Source: Acidimicrobiales bacterium
GTDB taxonomy: Bacteria > Actinomycetota > Acidimicrobiia > Acidimicrobiales > JADJXE01
DNA length: 64,000 bases
Reading direction: 5' to 3'
Assembly: GCA_016716005.1 (NCBI GenBank)
Contig: JADJXE010000001.1
Location: 2,369,001 to 2,433,000 of the forward strand
In this document: in pieces, positions 61,838-64,000 of the stretch
Layout: each line of letters starts with the position of its first letter
How positions within the stretch are numbered: position 1 is the first letter of the stretch
Translations under genes and position numbers: made by a program
The notes under the pieces: generated by a model
What the model was told of the DNA's origin: nothing
Databases searched by the model: none
What the model saw: the letters and a program-made list of their open reading frames with translations, nothing else

Positions 61838-62559
61838 GGCGAGGGCCGGGCCACCGCGGCCAGCACCCCACCGGCGAGGGCCAGCACGCCGCCGAGCACG
61901 GCGGCCATCAGCCCGATGCCGGGCGACAGGTCGACGAGGCCGCCCACCTGGTCGATGGCGTCGAGCACGTCGAGGAGGTCCTTCCCGGCGGCGAGCAGCC
62001 CCAGCGCACCGGCCGCGACCACGCCCCACCCCCACGCCGCGGCGGCCTGTGGCGACGAGCTGCGGGCCGTGGCCAGGACCGTGCCGGCCAACGCCAGCAC
62101 GGCCAGGCCGAGCACCAGCACGAGCCAGCCGGGGACGTCGAGGACGCCGCGGTCGAGGTCGCCGTCGAGCCCGTTGACGCTCTCGCCCGCGCCGCTGATC
62201 CAGGGGAGCAGGGTGCCGCCGGCGAGCAGGGCGCCGCCCACCAGAGCGAGGGCGGCGCCGGCGGTGCGGGCCGTCGGGCTCGACGAGGCCCCCGCGGCCT
62301 GCTGCTGCCAACCCGCCTGCTGCTGCCAACCGGTTGGTTGCTGCCAACCCGCCTGCTGCTGCCACGCCGTCTGCTGCTGCCAGCCCGCTTGCTGCTGCCC
62401 GCCCGCCTGCTGGGGGGCCTGGGGGCCGGTCGGGGCGAGGGGATCGACGCCGACGCGGCCGGCGTCGGCCACGTCGTCGGTCCACGTCCAGCCGTTCCAG
62501 TAGCGCTGCTGATGGCGGCCGGTGGGGTCGGGGTGCCAGCCGGGAGGGGTCGTGCTCAC
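61834..62559 (-). CDS. DUF2510 membrane protein with Gln-Trp repeats
   Basis: 241 residues. The N-terminal DUF2510 motif (GWHPDPTGRHQQRYWNGWTWT) is followed by a GWQQQ-rich stretch (about residues 50-88) and four membrane helices. The function of DUF2510 is unknown, though it is common in actinomycete membrane proteins. The gene is antisense between nadB and nadC and shares its stop (CTAG) with nadB. Confidence 0.85.
   Translation of the reverse strand: MSTTPPGWHPDPTGRHQQRYWNGWTWTDDVADAGRVGVDPLAPTGPQAPQQAGGQQQAGWQQQTAWQQQAGWQQPTGWQQQAGWQQQAAGASSSPTARTAGAALALVGGALLAGGTLLPWISGAGESVNGLDGDLDRGVLDVPGWLVLVLGLAVLALAGTVLATARSSSPQAAAAWGWGVVAAGALGLLAAGKDLLDVLDAIDQVGGLVDLSPGIGLMAAVLGGVLALAGGVLAAVARPSP
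62298..62410. repeat. Imperfect repeats coding Gln/Trp-rich region
   Basis: Units based on CTGCTGCTGCCAACC recur about seven times and encode Gly-Trp-Gln-Gln-Gln on the minus strand. The array is imperfect and in frame. Confidence 0.75.
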
Positions 62560-62603
62560 CCCCCCATGCTCCCACCGCCGTCCGCACGCGGCAGGCTGGG
62601 GCC

Positions 62604-63455
62604 ATGCGAGACGACCTGCATCCCCCGGTCCACGAGGTCCGGCGCGTCGTGGCGGCCGCCCTGGCCGAGGATCTCGGCCCCCTCGGCGACCTCACTGCGT
62701 CGCTGCTGCCCGCCGTCCTGCCGGGGCGAGCCACGTTCGTGCCACGCGACACCGGCGTGCTGGCCGGCACCCGTTGCGCCACCGAGGTCTTTGCCCAGCT
62801 CGACCCCGCCGTGGTCGTCACGTGGCTGGTGGGGGACGGTGAGCCGATCGGGGGCCGGGAGCCGATCGGTGTCGTCGAGGGCCCGCTGCGGTCGATCCTG
62901 ACCGGCGAGCGGTCGGCGCTCAACTTCCTGTGCCACCTGTCGGGAGTCGCGACGCTGACGCACCGGTTCGTCGAGGCCGCCGCGGCCGGCGGCGGCCGTG
63001 CCCGCATCTGGGACACCCGCAAGACCCTGCCCGGGTTGCGAGCCGTCGAGAAGGCGGCCGTGCGCGCCGGCGGGGGCGTGAACCACCGGGGGAACCTCTC
63101 GGAGTTCCTGCTGGTGAAGGACAACCATCTCGCGGGCCTGTCGATCACGGCGGCGGTGCAGCGGGCCAGGGACCGGTGGCCGGGCCGCACCGTCGAGGTG
63201 GAGTGCGACCGGATCGAGCAGGTGTGGGAGGCCCTCGACGCCGGCGCGGGGATGGTGCTGCTCGACAACATGACACCGGAGCAGGTGGCCGCCTGCACCG
63301 CCCTCGTCGCCGGTCGGATCCCGGTGGAGGTGTCCGGCGGTATCACCCTCGACACGGTGGCCGACTACGCCGCCGCCGGCGCCGACCTCATCTCCACCAG
63401 CCAGCTCACCCAGTCAGCGCCGGCGTTCGACATCGGGCTCGACCTCGGAGGCTGA
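62604..63455 (+). CDS. nadC: Nicotinate-nucleotide pyrophosphorylase
   Basis: 283-residue quinolinate phosphoribosyltransferase. EDLGPLGDLT, ERSALNFLCHLSGVAT, WDTRKTLPGLRAVEKAAVRAGGGVNHR and VEVSGGITLDTV are diagnostic. It is separated from nadB by the antisense DUF2510 gene. CAGGCT at 62592-62597 would place +1 on the ATG. Confidence 0.96.
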   Translation: MRDDLHPPVHEVRRVVAAALAEDLGPLGDLTASLLPAVLPGRATFVPRDTGVLAGTRCATEVFAQLDPAVVVTWLVGDGEPIGGREPIGVVEGPLRSILTGERSALNFLCHLSGVATLTHRFVEAAAAGGGRARIWDTRKTLPGLRAVEKAAVRAGGGVNHRGNLSEFLLVKDNHLAGLSITAAVQRARDRWPGRTVEVECDRIEQVWEALDAGAGMVLLDNMTPEQVAACTALVAGRIPVEVSGGITLDTVADYAAAGADLISTSQLTQSAPAFDIGLDLGG

Positions 63456-63524
63456 GGCTGGTCCCGACCGTCTTCGGGCCGTCGATCACGGGTTCTGGGT
63501 CCCGATCGTCCTGCCGAGCGGGCC

Positions 63525-64000
63525 ATGCGGGACGGAGAACCCGGATCGGCCGGGAACTCGGCGGCGCCGTCGAGCGACAACTCCGTCGTGCAGTGCGCGT
63601 CCGCCCGGGAGGCGATGTCGGCCGAGCTCGACCGCGAGCTCGGCCGGGGCGAGCTGGGCCAGCTCGACCGGCATGTCGCGGCCTGCAGGGACTGTGCCGA
63701 GCACCGCCGGCTGCTCGCCCGCCAGCACCAGCGGATGCGGCTGCGGCCGGCGGACCCCGTTCCCGACCTGAGCGACGCCATCCTGGCCCGAGTCGCCCTG
63801 CCGGCATCCGCACCGGCACGCCAGCGCCGGCGGGGCCGGCGTCGGGCGGTGGCCGCGGTCGTGACGGGTGCGGTGCTCGTGGGGTCGGCCGGTGCCGCGG
63901 TGGCCGTGCGGTCCGGGGGCGCGCTCCCACCGCCCCAGATCCGGGTGGTCGACGCCCGTGCCTCGGCGGCCCCGGCGGGAGGGGTCTCGGCCGTCTACGT
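63525..64000 (+). CDS. zf-HC2 anti-sigma-like membrane protein (partial)
   Basis: The reading frame is open from ATG 63525 to the end of the window (158 codons). The zinc-finger motif HVAACRDC (HxxxCxxC) with an earlier Cys (VQCASAREAM) marks an anti-sigma zf-HC2 domain. A basic stretch (RQRRRGRRR) precedes a membrane helix (VVTGAVLVGSAGAAVAV) near residue 120, and an extracellular part starts. The partner sigma factor is not in the window. Confidence 0.75.
   Translation, partial: MRDGEPGSAGNSAAPSSDNSVVQCASAREAMSAELDRELGRGELGQLDRHVAACRDCAEHRRLLARQHQRMRLRPADPVPDLSDAILARVALPASAPARQRRRGRRRAVAAVVTGAVLVGSAGAAVAVRSGGALPPPQIRVVDARASAAPAGGVSAVY

Overview
This is a very high G+C window, almost fully coding, with many GTG starts and four-base ATGA/GTGA overlaps between neighbouring genes. 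Gene content and order point to an actinomycete, probably one outside the best-studied orders (an Acidimicrobiia-like lineage would fit; this is inference). Supporting features are a SigR/RsrA-type redox sigma/anti-sigma pair, a Tad-like cluster with an Ssd-type ATPase next to a DUF1998 helicase and topA (an order I recall from Mycobacterium tuberculosis around Rv3661-Rv3644c), and a zincin-tilS-hpt-fol-DUF2520-panC run (compare Rv3626c-Rv3602c). At least ten genes have a TAnnnT hexamer placed so that transcription would start on, or one base from, the start codon, so leaderless mRNAs look common.

Layout. 1-1663: end of a cysteinyl-tRNA synthetase-like gene, a 3Fe-4S ferredoxin and a cytochrome P450 broken by one extra base. 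1678-4983: znuABC-like zinc/manganese importer divergent from a Fur/Zur regulator, with a perfect palindrome between them. 4980-13787: a cobalamin block comprising a CobC/CobD-like aminotransferase, a cobalamin riboswitch, btuFCD, cobO, cobT, cbiZ, cobU, cobS and cbiB. No corrin-ring genes are present, so this is a salvage and remodelling locus. 13750-18955: membrane and lipid-related genes (HdeD-like, DUF2252, lipoprotein, acyltransferase, SHOCT protein). 18978-24191: GntR regulator divergent from an aromatic-degradation operon (FAH hydrolase, F420/FMN split-barrel protein, extradiol dioxygenase, MhpA-like monooxygenase), then a TetR regulator. 24188-28039: fructosamine-kinase and LMW-phosphatase pair, two surface proteins, and an M48-like protein without its zinc ligands. 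28024-32495: glnE divergent from nadE. 32627-34690: three-gene operon with two ferritin-like proteins. 34706-36473: ABM monooxygenase, RpoD-family sigma factor, a strong bidirectional terminator, selC (tRNA-Sec) and a 24-residue membrane peptide.

36335-52474: HAD phosphatase, Tad-like operon, DUF1998 helicase, a small unknown gene, acyl-CoA dehydrogenase, topA with a Lys/Ala repeat tail, MFS exporter, tmk, holB and tRNA-Thr(CGT). 52527-56414: sigR-rsrA, a small zinc-ribbon gene behind a SigR-type promoter, a 46-residue membrane protein, a zincin, tilS and hpt. 56439-63455: folP, a phosphatase-like protein with its catalytic Cys replaced, folB, folK, DUF2520, panC, nadB, an antisense DUF2510 protein, and nadC. 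63525-64000: start of a zf-HC2 anti-sigma-like membrane protein that runs off the window.

No insertion sequence, integrase, prophage or CRISPR array was seen. The most unusual items are the folate-operon pseudophosphatase, the selenocysteine tRNA with a promoter ending at its 5' end, the SigR-type promoter immediately after rsrA, the palindrome overlapping the promoter of the GntR-linked operon, the dead M48 homologue, and two short duplications of gene 3' ends.
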